This document shows positions 14,628 through 28,649 of a stretch of 64,000 nt of DNA, piece after piece. The stretch comes from Lagopus muta (Eukaryota > Chordata > Aves > Galliformes > Phasianidae): the NCBI RefSeq assembly GCF_023343835.1, contig NC_064440.1, positions 29,519,537-29,583,536 of the forward strand. Reading direction: 5' to 3'. Made by a program: the position numbers and the translations under genes. Each line of letters starts with the position of its first letter. Positions within the stretch are counted from its first letter, which is position 1. The notes below the pieces were generated by a model, which was not told the origin of the DNA, made no database searches, and saw only the letters and a program-made list of their open reading frames with translations.

Positions 14628-17517
14628 GACTTCAGAAGGGCAAGTTTCTTCAAAATGGACCTTAAGCTATAGATCAAAATCTGCATTCAGTGCATTGTGA
14701 TTCTAGCAAGAAGCATGCTCTGAGATCTGCTGCTGGGAGCAATCATGTTCATTGTGCTCCTGATGTGTACAAATATACAAGAACCAGTACTTCTGAGGTT
14801 TCACATCCTTCTACAGAGTAATCAGAAGACACAGCAGGAGGTGTCTGAGTAGTGATGGGGTACTGTGGAGTCATATGTTTCCCATGGAAATTATTTGTGA
14901 CTTCCCGCTCCTTATTGCCATTCATCTTCAAAGTGGAAAAAAAAAACAACCAAAAAACTTGTCTTGTGGGCAGGACAATTACGTGCTTTGCATCAAAGTT
15001 TTAGGTTGCTTCTAATTCAAACTAGATTTCAAAGGAGTGAAGCTAGCAGCAGCAGAGATGTGCAGTACTGAGGATAAATGCCCTTTCTTCCTGGTTCTGC
15101 TATGCCCAGAAGGAAACCTCAACCCCCAGCACAAAACCTCCATCTCAAGCAGAATCCTTTAGGAAATAAAAACGAAATGTATCGTCTTAGTGCTTGACTA
15201 CAGTGCCATTAAGACCTCTACTTTATATTTTGATTTTAAATCTCCATGTTTTCCTTTTTCTAATTGCAAACACTCAAGTTCTCCAGCAAGATGCATTTCC
15301 TTCTGGGCCAGCCTTAGATAGAAGTCTTGGAAAAAGAAATAAAACTCGAAGCCGGTTTTAACACAGTGCTTTCTTCTTACTTCTTCGGTTGCCCTCAGAC
15401 ATCTCTCCCTGCTTTCAGACTGCCAAACTTGCTGAAGTCAGACCCAAGGGGAATAACATGAACTCTGCTAACCCTGATGCTGACTCTGTCTTCCTCACAC
15501 CGAACTCCTTAGCTCTTCGTGCCTCTGTTAGCAAGATCCCAAGGCTGATTTGTATTGTAAGATGCCAGAAAAGGCTTGAAAATTATTATTTTTTTTGCTA
15601 GCTACCAGAGCTTAATGGGTTTCACTGCTCTCTTAAGCTGCAAGCTGGATGAATTTACATATTTTACCTTTTTTTCCCCTACTTTTCACACTGTGTTTTC
15701 AGTGGGGACGGTGTGTTGTATTGCAGGAAAGCTGCCTCTGCTTTTGTATGAAATACATGCGATCTCATGAAGGAAGTCAGCTTGCAGGAATGAGAGGAAG
15801 GAAATGCTTTTCCTGTTTCAATTAGCTCCAGAGCCCAGGAAGCTCCCTTTGTGTTTAATCCAACTGAGCAGCGGTTTGTTGGTACAAAAAGAGATGCGTG
15901 TGTTGCTAATATCTGATAATCTTTCCTCTTTGGGAGTTGAACATGGGATAAAATCCTCAGCATAGATATGTTATTAAAAGGATAAATAGTCTATTTTTCT
16001 TCCAGTCATACAGTTTGCTGTAGATCAGAAATAAAAGCACTCAGAGCAAGAGATATATTTCAAGCTTTCTGCATCTCAGCTATTTTGTAGTTCTTTTCTA
16101 AAAATACTTGTTATCTAGGCTGAAAGCTTCATTTTGAGACAGTATAGACGATGATTCAGCTGAATGAGGCCACATATGTGGCCACGAATGCGGTACATGT
16201 GGCAAGGTATGCCTTGGAGGAAGTCAGGATGGCTTCCGTGGCCATACAGGTCCTTGTGGGGATGTGTTCCAGTGGGACTGAGACCACAGCTTGCTTCCTT
16301 TGTCTCCTGGGTGGTTTGTTCTTTGTCAGGATACTTAAAATAAATAAGTGGTACATGAAAATGTAAAGGTTAAGCTGAAAGTCATTATAAACTGGAAGTA
16401 ATGAGAGTGCTACCAGAAGACAGTGCATTACTCAAGAGTTGTTTTTTGTGGTTAGTCAGACTGGCTTTTCTCTGCACAACTGTGGGGATTACTAAGCATG
16501 AAAGATCCACTTCTGTAAACCATCCAATCCACAACAGTTTTGCTCTGTCAGCTCTGTCATCGGTTTAGGTGCTGAGAGCAGGAGAGAAATGCTCTTACTT
16601 GTGACCGGTTCAAAGACCAGACATGTCTGAATCAACTGTTAAGGGGTAAAAATCAACTTATTTTGATTTGGGGAATGTGCTCTTGGGAGTTAGGCAAAGT
16701 TTAGCATGTTCTTCAGCTTTTATTTACTGTAAGTCAAGTTATTTCACATGGCAAAGTATCTATTTTAGAATCATGCATGAGAAACTAAAAACTACAAAAT
16801 ATTAAGCTGTTCTCCAATGTCACTGCCTAATGACACGTGCCAGCTTCCCTGATGGTGCAGGAAGGCGATATCAAACCATATATGATTTCTCTGCCATGCA
16901 GCAAGAGTCCTTATCTTTTTGGTGGCAAGCTCATGTTTGAGCTGGTGGGTGCTAGACACACGAATACGAGCCCTCTCTTTCAGTTGGACGTTTGGGGTTT
17001 CCTTGTTCAGGAACTACTGCAGCAGATAAGCGCTTGTGCTGCACAAATGCGTTTGATAACACCGGTGTCATTAGGAGACAGTGCAGCCCAGGAACATGAG
17101 GTAATCTGACTTTTATTGAGTAGGGTAACTGCCTTTAGATGCTATCACGTCATGAAATGTTCCATATGCATAGAAACAGAAGGGTATATTTATGATGGAA
17201 AATGTGGAAAAGTGCCTATTGATAGCACTTTTACTTCAAAGCTGTACATTCTTTTAAGCCATGCAGCCTTAGGAAATACAACGTAAAAATATAATTACCT
17301 TCTTAATTACCATGAGATGTTCTTATAGACCGCAGTCCTGAAGCTAGAAAGATTATGTACATGTTTCTTCAGGTGATGCCTTTTTTCAGCAGAAGGGTAA
17401 TGTCTGCTGAACTTTTACGTGAGGTTGACCTCATGGGCTCCACTGGGATTATCTTAATGTTATAGATGGATGTGTGCTCGACTAGCTGAATTCCTGTCCA
17501 AGGAAGCTCCTCTACTT

Positions 17518-17540
17518 TTAATTTAATTTAATTTAATTTT
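17518..17540 (+). repeat. (TTTAA)n-type pentanucleotide microsatellite
   Basis: About four tandem copies of a TTTAA unit ending in a short T run. Confidence 0.8.
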
Positions 17541-18768
17541 TTTGTAAAGCTGGGAGGTCGGGTCTTTGGGAAAATGAAGAATGTCATTAAACTTAATAGA
17601 CTTAATCTTTTGGTATCTCTTCAACTTGTGTCCTTTGAAAGCCAAAGCTCAGTAAGAATACCCACTACTTCTTTGACATGAAATTTCTGCCTTCTTTCCT
17701 ACCACCAAGGCTTGATTTGCAAGAATATTTAGTGTGCTAAACTACCATAATTGCATACTACGTTTGATTAGGGTTTCTTTTAACCCTTTTAAATGATAAT
17801 ATTTCCTTCAGGGAAATTTTAAAAAATTAACCCAAAGATAAACCCAAACAAATTATCAATGCTCTGTGTACAACATCTGGTTTAGATTGCCTGCTTTGTT
17901 TTCTAAATAAACTTATTCAATAAATAAATGAACAGTCCAGAAGCATGCTATTGATTAATGAGAGATGTTTTGGACTTAGCTGCCAATTAGCTCTCAGGTG
18001 TCTGGGTGCATTGGTGTAATTTAGAGGTTTTCCCTGATTTCTCATGTCAGCAAACAATTGGGAATTAGTGCTTAAACTGCAGACAAGAGAAAGCACTGAA
18101 AAGGAGTAGGTTCTTTGCTACAGAGTAGGACTCTGAATTGTATTGATGGAGCGTTTAAAGGATCCTTTTACATAAATTACAATTTCCACTGAAGAAAGTC
18201 AGAAAGAAATTGCTCGATTATTGTGGGAATGTAAATTAATTTTGGTATGAAATGTAAGGTATATCAACAGAATCGTGTTTCCTACTAACTTCCTCAGGTT
18301 AAGATATTCAGAAAAGTAGATGAATTAAAAACCAAATAGCCCCCAAAGTCACATTTTTTCTTTTTAGTTGGCCAGTTGTTTTCATGATTGTCACAATGCA
18401 TGCTATTGGAAGAGTTGAATGGAACAAGTGATCAGTAAAATATGTCTGTCCTCCCAAGAATGACACTTGTTAGAGGATATGGTATAAAATTATTGTCTTG
18501 TTCTATGGAATATATCATTAATACATCAAATTCCCTCAAAGCTCTGTCACTCAGGGTTGAGAGTGTTCTCCCTTTCCTTTTATCTCATAATTTCCTACAG
18601 TGGAGCCCAGCTATAGGATAATATTCTATCAATAGCAGGTGCTATGGTTCCTTCCCAAGCTGTCTTGGCCCTCCCAGCAGTAACTGTTCATCTTGTCTGA
18701 GATGTTGCTTAGCATTTAGCATGTCTCTTTAAAGACAGTATGCTATAAAAACTGACATCTGCTTGATA

Positions 18769-18791
18769 CGTGTGTGTGTGTGTGTGTGTGT
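18769..18791 (+). repeat. (TG)n dinucleotide microsatellite
   Basis: About eleven uninterrupted TG units, a standard CA/GT microsatellite. Confidence 0.95.
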
Positions 18792-21700
18792 AGAACATAT
18801 CAGTATGCTTGTAGGAGAAGTAATGTGACAAACCGGAGGCAGAGCTGCCAGGTTATTTCTACAATAATTTTTCCTTTCTTTTATCTATCTTGAAAGAGTG
18901 AAAGAGCAAAAGCAGCACTGAACTATGACAGCTGGTAACTTGGGCTGAAGGTAGATTTACTGTAAAGACAATTTTTCAAAGCGTTGCACTCACCTGCTAT
19001 CTTTTTCTATTTCAGTCCATTATCTTCAGATGTCCAAATGATGCACCAAAGAGTTCATTCCCCTCGTAATAGAAGATAGTACATAAATGATTAAGTAGTT
19101 AAATTCTAGTGGTCTACAAATATGAGCTTTCTGAAGCGTGTTTTAGTTACTCATTACTTTAATCAATTGATGTTTGTTTAAATGCAAACACAGCTGTTTC
19201 ATGTGTTTGGTTGGTTTCTGTTTCTTTCATGAGGGACTCGTGAGATGAGCAAAAAATCACATTGGATTGACAAATCTTATTTCTTCAGAACACTCAACCC
19301 AAAACGACAGACATTTTGTTCTCCAAATGGCAGGAAAGGGAAAGAATTGTCACTTTATTAGCTGGCTTTTGGTTTGCAATTTAGACTCAAAGCTGTAAAT
19401 GTGAACAAAATTGAACTCCCAGCATCTGCTTTTAAGATTTATCCAGTCTCCATCAGTGAAATGCCAAAAGGCACAGACTTTTGCCCCCTTAAGAGTTTTT
19501 CTATGGAAAAGCACCAGAAAGGCCTGCTTCTCTCCAGTGACTGTTCCTTCCTACAGAGTACTTCTGCATTTCTGATTAAGGTTTTTCCACAAATGTCTAA
19601 CAACCTAGCTGCCTCTCTTTAAATATACATTTCCCTCATTTCATGCTGCTCTTTCTTTGTGAGCACCTTCTTGGTAGTTTGAACAAGCTGTAAATGCAGG
19701 ATTAGCAAACTGGCACAACGGCCTGGTTCACATTTCTTCCTTTGCAGTGTGATCTCACTAATGAATAGTCAAAATGAATTTGGAAAATGAACATGGGATT
19801 AAAAAAAGGCTGCTTTGTACCTCTCAGATTCCACTTAACAAATGATTAATGTTGACTGGGTTTCATTTAGTAGCTTTTAATTTATTACTTTAAATTGAAT
19901 GTTTACTCTGAAATTCTTTGTTCTTCTAATTTCTTGAGAAATAATAATACCTAAAGATTCCGAAATCACTGCTGTGGGATCCTGCTGCTTTTGTTCTTAA
20001 TAAATTCTATAGATCAGAGCCTACAGCTATTCTGAAACTTGAAAGAAAATGACAATTAAAGTGATTATTTAAGTAAACTATTAAGAAAATTCACCCGATC
20101 TCTACTATTAAGTGAGCAGATTTTCTCTTTCCCTATGGAGAAAAATTTTTAACAAATGCCTCATTAGAAGATTTTGTTTTCTGAGTTTCTGTTTCTTTTT
20201 TAAATTTTATTTAGATTGAAACTAAGTTTGTATTGGTCAAGATGTGTGGGTTTTTTTCAGTAGCTCTTGGATCTTAAATAAAAAAACTACTATAGGGATT
20301 AGGTTCCACAATGGAAGCAACCTACTTCCATGGCCCAATTCTGTTTTCTTGGTGAATGATACTGGGCACATCTAACAGGCTGTAGGTCTGTGTCTGATGA
20401 TGGCCGTCCAGCACCAAGCGAACACTTATAAATCCTTTGAGGCTATGGCAGTTGGTTCGATCACTATGCAGGTGTTTCTGCATGGGAAAGGTTTGCATGC
20501 TTTGAGAACAGAAGTTTGCTATTCCTGGCAGGTCTTTGATTGTGCACGGGCAACTTGCTCGTTGATTACAAGTACTACAGATAGGAGCTTGATTCCATGC
20601 AGGCATTGAAAGAAAATCAAAACACAATGATTCCCAGATGCAATCTGTATCTTCCTTTGGAGACCCTTTTCTTCTCTGCAATGTTTTTCCTTTTCTGAAG
20701 ATCACTATTTTGGTTTTCGTTCCTGTGATGATCAACTGGAGGACTGCAGACCTGACAGTTATTTCCTGCAAATGGGCTGAGGTCCCATACGTTTCCTACG
20801 CTGCATCCCGAGAAGAACTCTGCTCTGGGAGCAGTGTCCCCTATAAACCTATTCAAAATAACAAGACACTCATCATGGTTTTGGGTTAGTTCTGGCTGAA
20901 CACCTTGATGTTCGTGTGAGCACAGTTCAGCTGGGCCTTGAGATGGGACTCTGGTCCCCATGCAGTAGCAGATGATCGTGCTGGTGCTGCAGGCAGCCCT
21001 GTGCAGTGTGAGGCACAACAGCCTCTGGCTTGGTATGACTGCTTCGTAGGGAGTTAGATAAAAAGAAAGAAAACTGATTTCTACATTGGTTCCATTCAGA
21101 GAAGTGAAACTTTGTTGAATTCGTCTGTGCGCGTCTCCCTCTTCTCCCCACCCAAATAACTTTGGAACGCTTTGGTCACTCATCACCCTGTTTAACTGAG
21201 AGGCTGCACTCCTCTATGCTCGTTGGGATGAGCACTCAGTGAGAGGAAAGGTGCTGTGAGCGTGCTGCTGAAAAGAGCACCAGAATAGTCAGATGGAGAG
21301 CGCGAATGTTCTGTGTAAAGAAGCAGCAGCTTGCAGAGCAAATGAAGCTCGAGAGCCCCAAATTACAGTGCTATGGGAAAACCAACAGCACTTTGTCATG
21401 CACAGAGTTTCTCTTCTTTTGAAGCTTTTAGGCATTGGTCTCTTATTTTGTCTCTTCCCCTCTGCTGTTCCTTGCAACGAGGGCAGGTATCTGTGAGTCT
21501 CCACAGATTTGTTCTTGATTGACTTACAAAGAGTTAAGCCTATAATCTGCTTAAAATATATTCATTTGGTGTTGAATTTCTGTAGTGTACATCACACAAT
21601 TGTAGGTAGTTTGAGAAACTGCCTTACAACTTAGGAATATTTTTTGTTGCAGGTGGGCAGCTGTCTGAATTGCTCCTATTTGACCTGATGGCTACTTTTA

Positions 21701-24700
21701 AGTTGAGATCTCAAGCCCAGCTGTGGTATATACATAGCATAAGATATTTTTGCAGGGCTATTGCCAGCTCTACTGGACAATTTGCCTTCACTATGTAACT
21801 GGCTTGTTGTCTGACTAAGCTGAGAAGCGCTGCAGGAAGCCTCCACCATTTGTATGCTGCAGTCCATCTTGAAATAGTTTGTAACTAGTTCTACTTACAG
21901 TGCATTGTTTAAAGTTGGAATGTTTTTGGAACATTCTTTGCTGGTTAAATGGAAATGTTTCATTTATTGCATCCAGGTGACTTTTAGTGATGCATGTCCA
22001 GGGTGGCTTTCTAGGTTGAACTAAACCTGCTGATTTAGAAGTGGCTTTTTATTTTGCAAATAAGTTTTTCTTTCTATTCAGTCCTTGAGATCAGCTAGTA
22101 GATTTCACACACTGGCAGCTAAACTTTCTTTTTCTGTATCCCCAGTCAGCTTGCCGTTAGCAGTCCAGAAATAACATACTGATGGAGAAAGCAATGCAAA
22201 CTTTCCTTTCCTACCATATGTGATAGTTCTCAGAAATCCAGCTTTCCTTTCCTCTATGGCAAATGAAAAAGGGCTCTTTTCAGCATAGGATATTTTGGGT
22301 TTTAAATAGTCTCTTTGTACTGACAGTGTATGTGCTCCTTTTTACATTTGTTCATACTTGTGGGAATTTACATCTGATGATTTTTAAGTTGCATGGGAAA
22401 CAGCAATCTGCAGTCAGCCAGTCTGTGAAAAATAAGAACTGGAGACTAAATCAGGGCAAAGTGGTGCTTGCACATCTTTGCCATCTTGATCATCTTGGTC
22501 TGTCTCCCCCAGAAGGTGGCAATTTCTCCTACCTTCTAAGTCAGGCCTCTGATCCTAGGAGATGGTTGCCTTTCATCCCGGGAAGTATTATTTAGCGTAA
22601 TTATCATGAATCCGCTGAACCTCGAGAAATTTAGCTGAATTTTCAAAGTGCCAAAGTAGGAGGACTGTGACAGATCTCTCATCCCCCCACATCTTTTCCT
22701 TAATAGAAGCAGAGCTCAAAGCAAGAGAACCCACAGCCATAAGATACTCTAAGGACAGAGGAAACTTAACCTGAACAAAACCTTTGAGTGCAGAAGCATT
22801 CCACTTGGGATAAAATTGCATACTGCCTTCGAGTAACAAACCGCAGGACTATGTGGTTGCTCTTTCCTTTAGTATTTCTGAAGCGGTGCTAAAAATGAAA
22901 GGGACAACATCTCAGATAATTGTGATGGCTTTCTTTGTTTGTGCTGCTAGCTTGGGGCAGAAATGAGAGCTCCTTTGGTTACTCAAGGAAATAAAATGGC
23001 CAAGGAAGCTGAAGCTTTGAGCACAGTACTGAATCTGAAATATAATAAACGAAGTAGCATTACAAACAGATACAAGTTGAGGCATGAACAGCATAAACTG
23101 TTAAGTTTTCATTATTATTTTCTTATTTCAGTTTTTATTAAGGTAATTTAGAGTCTGTGCTTTTTCATAAATTGAGGAATTGGAAGTATAAGCAAGGCAT
23201 TTTGAACAATATGCAACAGAACTTGTTTTTCGGGATAGTACCTTGTTTTCTAAAACCCACTCTCATGAAGAAATTAGACAAACTTACGGCTGTTCTTACA
23301 AGATAAACTTAATTCTTAACAACACAGATGGAGTGGCGTAGGTCAGTAGAGGACAAAGTCCACAACTCCAATACAATAGATACTTCATTACCTGTTTGAA
23401 ACCTCCTAATTCTTTAGCTCATTTTGTTTTAGAAGCTAAGCAAAGACTCCCTCTCAGCAGTTTAATGCTGTGACAGCATGAAAGAATCTGCCTTGAGTTA
23501 CAAGCTGCTGCTCTGTATGAAATTTCTCTTCCCTGTTAGTGCAGTTAAGGTAGAAGAGGGTACAAAGGCAGCTGGGCTTTGCTGCAGTGCTGGGTTGTCC
23601 CCTCACACAGATGCCCTGGGTCTACAGCAGCACAGGGGAGAGGCTCTGTGTCACCATGAGAAAGGAGTGGGATTTCGCATGCTTAGCATGGGAACATGGT
23701 CACCTGAGCACACAATAAGCTCTTGAAGCAGAGTCCTCTGTCGTTCTCAGTGGAATTTGGCTGCAGCTCAGTGACCACCTTCATGCATTTGTATATCATC
23801 CGGGATAGTTGAAAGCCAGATTTCTTCTCCTGGTCTAGCTCAGTGCAGGGCAAGAGAAGCTTGAGCCAGCACACAGCTGGCAGTGATGTGAGAGCAGAAA
23901 CAAGCAGAGGATGCAAGCTTGAAGGTGGGAAGGCTTCTTTCCATGGCAGATGTTCAAAACATCTGAGAAACCTGCAACCTCCAGAAGTGCTGAGCAGCAC
24001 ATTCCCAGAGCTGTGGTATCTTCCTTACACCTACATCTTATTTACCTCAAGGGCTTCAGTCAGCGTAAGTAACTTCTCCTTAACATAAGCAGCTGGAACC
24101 TATCTGTTTAAAACAGCATGGAAGAATTCAGTACTTGCTGTGTGTTCTTTGTGTCTCCGGGGTGTAAAGTCAGACTGGGCTTTGTCAGTGATTTTTGAAG
24201 AGTCAGGATTTCACACGGAACAGCTTCACAGCAACACAGTGTCCCCAGAGAAGTTCCCGAGGAGCATTACTGTGCTTCTGCTAACAGAAAACAACACTGA
24301 AAGGTTGAGGAGCTCGTTTTTCCCCTTGTTGCTGTTGTTTAAAGGAAACTTAGAAGCTTAGTGCCTGCTTCTACTTTTTAAAGATCAGTAACAAAGAAGT
24401 TTACAACAAAAAGGTGAAAGGAAATACATTTTGCAGTGAAAACACTACTTTTCTGAGAGTAAACATAATTGGAATAGGTAAGCATTGAACAGATGACAGA
24501 CTATAGAATGACTTGCAGAAGAGATTCACAAAATCAAACAAATATCTATCAGAACTAAGTATTTTCTGCTTCAGGGGCAATTTGCAGCAGTTTCCTGTCT
24601 CCCTGAGTTGTATTTCAGGCTGTTAATTTCCTCTTTTTCTCTTCTGATTCTCCTCCTGGCCGTTACCTCTTGCCTGTACAGACTCCATCTCCATCTGCCC

Positions 24701-27292
24701 AATCCCAGTAATCAGCATCTCCAAGAGGCTCCGCAAGGTCAAATAACCCAGCAATTGTTAGGCAGAAAGACATACAAAGCACAGTTCTGGATGATACTAA
24801 AACATCCCTGCACAAACTGCAGTCTGAACTTTTGCCCCGTTCTTGAACAATCGGAAAAAACCTCTGCAGCCACAGTTTAGTAACACTTAATAATAACCTC
24901 CTGGGAAAAACATATATACAGCTCTGGAAGGGAAACGGTAACCACATCATCTCCTGCCCCTTCGCAAAAGGGATACCACTGTAGGAACAATACTTCTCAG
25001 CCTCTGTGCAACTAGGCTTGCTGGGAAGCCGCTACCAAGCAAATTAACATCACATTTCTTTAGGGCAACATCTGAGCAGTACAGCAGGAAGGCAGCACCG
25101 CACTCAAATCCTGCTGGTGCAGCCTCATAAATCCGTTCATTTTTTAATCAGTCTTGTCATAACTACTGCAGCTTCAGGTCCCAGTGTTTAGCTGACCACT
25201 TGTCTCGGTGGAAGATGTTGGAGGCAGGCAATTCCTGCCCTGAGCTTCTGCCCATGCTCCCTGGTCTATGCCTCAGCCCAAGTGAGGATGTGACTGCTTC
25301 TGTGAGAATCTCTGACTAAGAAGGGTGCCAGAACTACTGCAGAGATACGGAACGCTGACCTCTACATAACACACAGCTATTGGGTACTTCTGGTGTTTCT
25401 GCTGTAATTGGAGTCACGAGATTAAACTCAGTAGTTTTCTCAATGCTCTTTTGTGTCAAATCTTTCTGATAAAGAATAGCAACATACTTAGAAAGAAAAC
25501 TCTCACAAAAATAAACAAACAAGCTGTGGAGGAACAACAGGAAACTATTTAAAACTAAAACATTCTAAAGCAGCCACATTTGGAGCAGACCAGGCGTTTA
25601 CGTTCCAGCTGCCTCTCTGCATTCTGCATTCACATAATTGCAATTTCTTTCAATAGGCACTTTCAAATTAATCAGTAAATCAGTAGAGTGTGGCTACTAA
25701 ATGTGGTAGAGCTCTGAACAGCAATGTACTTACAACAGTACAAAGTAAGGATGTGCTGTGATCCCAGTACATACAGTGTGCAGAGATGAAACTCATCAGG
25801 AAAAAATAAAAATAGGTGAAAATTTTCTTAATGAAGATTGCTGATACGCTTCCCCAACCTGAATGCCATCTAAATTGTCTCCTGGTCATACCTGATTACT
25901 TAACAATATGACACTTCACTTCCACAAGAATATGCAAACTTCAGAAAAAAAAATAACAACATGCTAACAGATATTGAGATTTCCTGCTCACTTCTGAAGC
26001 CTTACCTGTTATCAGCACAATATAGAACTGGACTGTGATGCAGCAAGAATTTTTGAAATAATGTGGATAGATTCCTCTATTCATTTTCTCTATGCTCATT
26101 CCCCCCCTTCCCCATCTGATATCTGTTATTTAAGAAAAAGACTTTGCAGGCTTCTCCAGTATAGTGCATGCTTTGAAAAGGAGAAACACATTGACCTAGC
26201 TTTCTTTTTCTCTGCACTTCCTAATTTTAAAAGCCTCCAAGCTATCACAACTCCTGCCCTTTGTCAGTTGGACACTGAACACACTCTCCCTATTTGTTCT
26301 GTTGAAACCTTTAATTACAAAAAAAAAAAATCTGTTGGGTCCAAGGTTCTGAAAAAGAAACATCATCTGTCCCAGATCTGTAAATAAAGGACATAGGATT
26401 GAAAACTGTAGAGTATCTGGAGAGCTGAGATTTTTCTTTTTGAGTAGCTGCACCCAACAGTTACTAAACAGCTGCTTTTAAAAGGGAGAAAAACACAACA
26501 GAAAAATGGCCTTAGCCACGCTCTATCTAAAAGCAGCGTTGTGGTTCCTTTCTCCTCCTGTAAGTTTTCAAGATAGAAATAACGATACGTAAACCTTCAG
26601 GCAAACAGGACTTGAAAAATCTCTACAGATCCTAAAGTGTACAATTTCTCTGCCATACCAAGGGCTGTAAACAACTCTCAATGCCAAAAATATGAACAAT
26701 TTTCTTCAATATTCAAATTCATAGTGATAGTAATCCCAGTGTAAATAATCTGTGGTAGAAGAGAACACATTGTCTGCTGTCCCTCACAGTCGTAAGTAAT
26801 ACGTGGTCTGAAGAGCTACAGTGTACAGCTTTTGTATGAGGATGCAGAAGCCCTTTGCTGCCAAGGAACAAAGTCAACTCTGGCCAATTTAGTCCAAAAC
26901 TGTAACAGTAAGTTACAGTTTTATTGCATTAGTCTGAGGAGAAGAAAATTTAACTAGTATATTGTGTGCTGTTGGACACCTCATGGAAGTTCCACAAAAC
27001 TCCTAATAGCACTGTAGGCAAAGCTGTGCCTTTATGCAAAACGTTTGTATTTCCCACATTCACAGGTTGACACCCACCTGACTCAATTTGCAGAATTAAA
27101 AAATGCAGCCATTTTCCCATTTTTCTAAACTAATGAATTTTCAACTAATTTTGTCTTAGATTCAGCCAGTACCCAGATTCATTGGTAGATTTATTTTTAA
27201 TGGTTGCTTTCAACTCACAAGTGATTACCATGGAGGAAGTAGTTTTGTCTCCACCTGCTCTGAAACAAACACAGTGCTCATATTCATGTGCG

Positions 27293-27935
27293 CAGAATCA
27301 CTCAGGTTGGAACAAATCTTGAAGATAATCAAGTTCAGCCACCACTTAACCATACTACCCTAACAACCCTCTGCTGAGCACCATGTCCAAACTGTTTTTA
27401 AACACATCCAGGGATGGTTCAACCACCTCCCTGTGGAGCCTACTCCAGTGCTTAACAACCCTTTCTGTAAAGAAGTGTTTGCTGATATCCAACCTGAACT
27501 TACCCTGGTGCAACTTGGGGCCATTTCCCCTCGTCCTGTCACCAGTGAGAAAGGACCAACTCCACTCTTGCTGTAAGCACCTTTCCAATACTGGATAAGA
27601 GCAGTAAGATCTCCCCTCAGACTTTTCCCCAGACCGGACAACCCCAGTTCCTTCTTTCTCTCGCCATAGGCCTTATTCTCCAAGCCCATCTTCACAAGTC
27701 TTGTTGCCCTTCTTTGGACCTGCTCCAGCATCTCTGAATGAGAAATGTCTCAGAGAAATGTCTTTTCTGCATTGAGGTGCCCAAAACTGAACACAGTACT
27801 TGAGATGAGGCCTCACCAAGGCCAAGTATAAAGGCAGGATGATTTCCATAGTCCTGCTCACCACACCATCCCTGATACAAGCCAGGATACCATGGGTCCT
27901 CCTGGGCCAAATGCTTTGTTTGGTGGGGATTACTG
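27293..27935 (-). mobile_element. CR1 LINE, 5'-truncated, 3' end at left
   Basis: The minus-strand copy ends near 27293, where the plus strand reads CAGAATCACTCAGGTTGGAA, the complement of the CR1 tail. Broken frames retain the C-terminal part of the CR1 ORF2 protein, for example [16 protein letters not shown] and QFWAPQ followed by [11 protein letters not shown]. That region lies downstream of the reverse-transcriptase core. Several frameshifts make it non-functional. The 5' limit near 27935 is approximate. Confidence 0.88.
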
Positions 27936-28649
27936 CATTTTCTGCACAAACGTATGGCTCCTTATTTTTGTAAACTTCTTCCCTGTTACAATTACATGCA
28001 GATGATATAGTCTTGCTAATACTGCTGTCCTCATCTGCCGCAAGGACAAGCCTAGGACATCAAGATCAGCAAGCTGTACACACAAAGGCTCAGGGAACAG
28101 CTCTGGTTGTATAGCACAGCTGGCAGGCAGAGGATCTGCCCCTCTGCTGAGCAGGCAGTGCAGTAACTGACCTGCTGGTGAGGCCCCAGCTTATTTATGA
28201 CCCTGATGGCCCCAACATCCCCGCAAGGTTCAAGGAGCCTGCCTACCTTGAGGTAATCCTGCAAGATGGGTACACAGGAAGGGGAGTCCCTGACTGCAGC
28301 TGATCATTTGCAGAACTCTGGTGATTTGCAAATTTTGCCAGAACAGCTTCTGTACTAGATTTAACCAGGAAATAAGACCAGGGCATGGAAAAAAGTAACA
28401 AGACAATATGGTGTTTCAACTACTTGATTAAAGAAGGTTAAAGAAGGTACCTGAACTGCTTCTGCTGTGCTTCAGCCCAGGTTTCTGATAGTTAATTTTA
28501 TCTACTTCACTCTCCTACATGGAAGCTCTTTAACAGAGAAACAAGGAAATTACCATGTAACATTTTCCATTTTTCAGGACATTTTAAGAGCTGTGTAGAA
28601 GGGGGTCCTGACTGCCTCCTCCCCAGATCAGCCTGCTGTCTATCTGCAG

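Larger units (their letters stand above)
1..27292. other. AT-rich intergenic sequence, no gene recognised
   Basis: I found no protein-coding exon with family similarity, no CR1 body and no RNA gene. Open frames are short, on both strands and low in information. The longest, 189 codons on the minus strand at 20617-21186, matches nothing I recognise. Simple repeats are listed separately. In vertebrates the gene beyond the 3' end of WDR75 is SLC40A1, but none of its exons is recognisable here. Confidence 0.6.

Noticed and set aside
16151-16366. 71-codon plus frame beginning MIQLNEATYVATNAV
   Set aside because: No family recognised, and no other element parts nearby; most likely chance.
20617-21186. 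189-codon minus-strand open frame, the longest outside WDR75 and CR1
   Set aside because: No recognisable domain, composition like random AT-rich DNA, overlapping open frames on both strands and no splice or promoter context.
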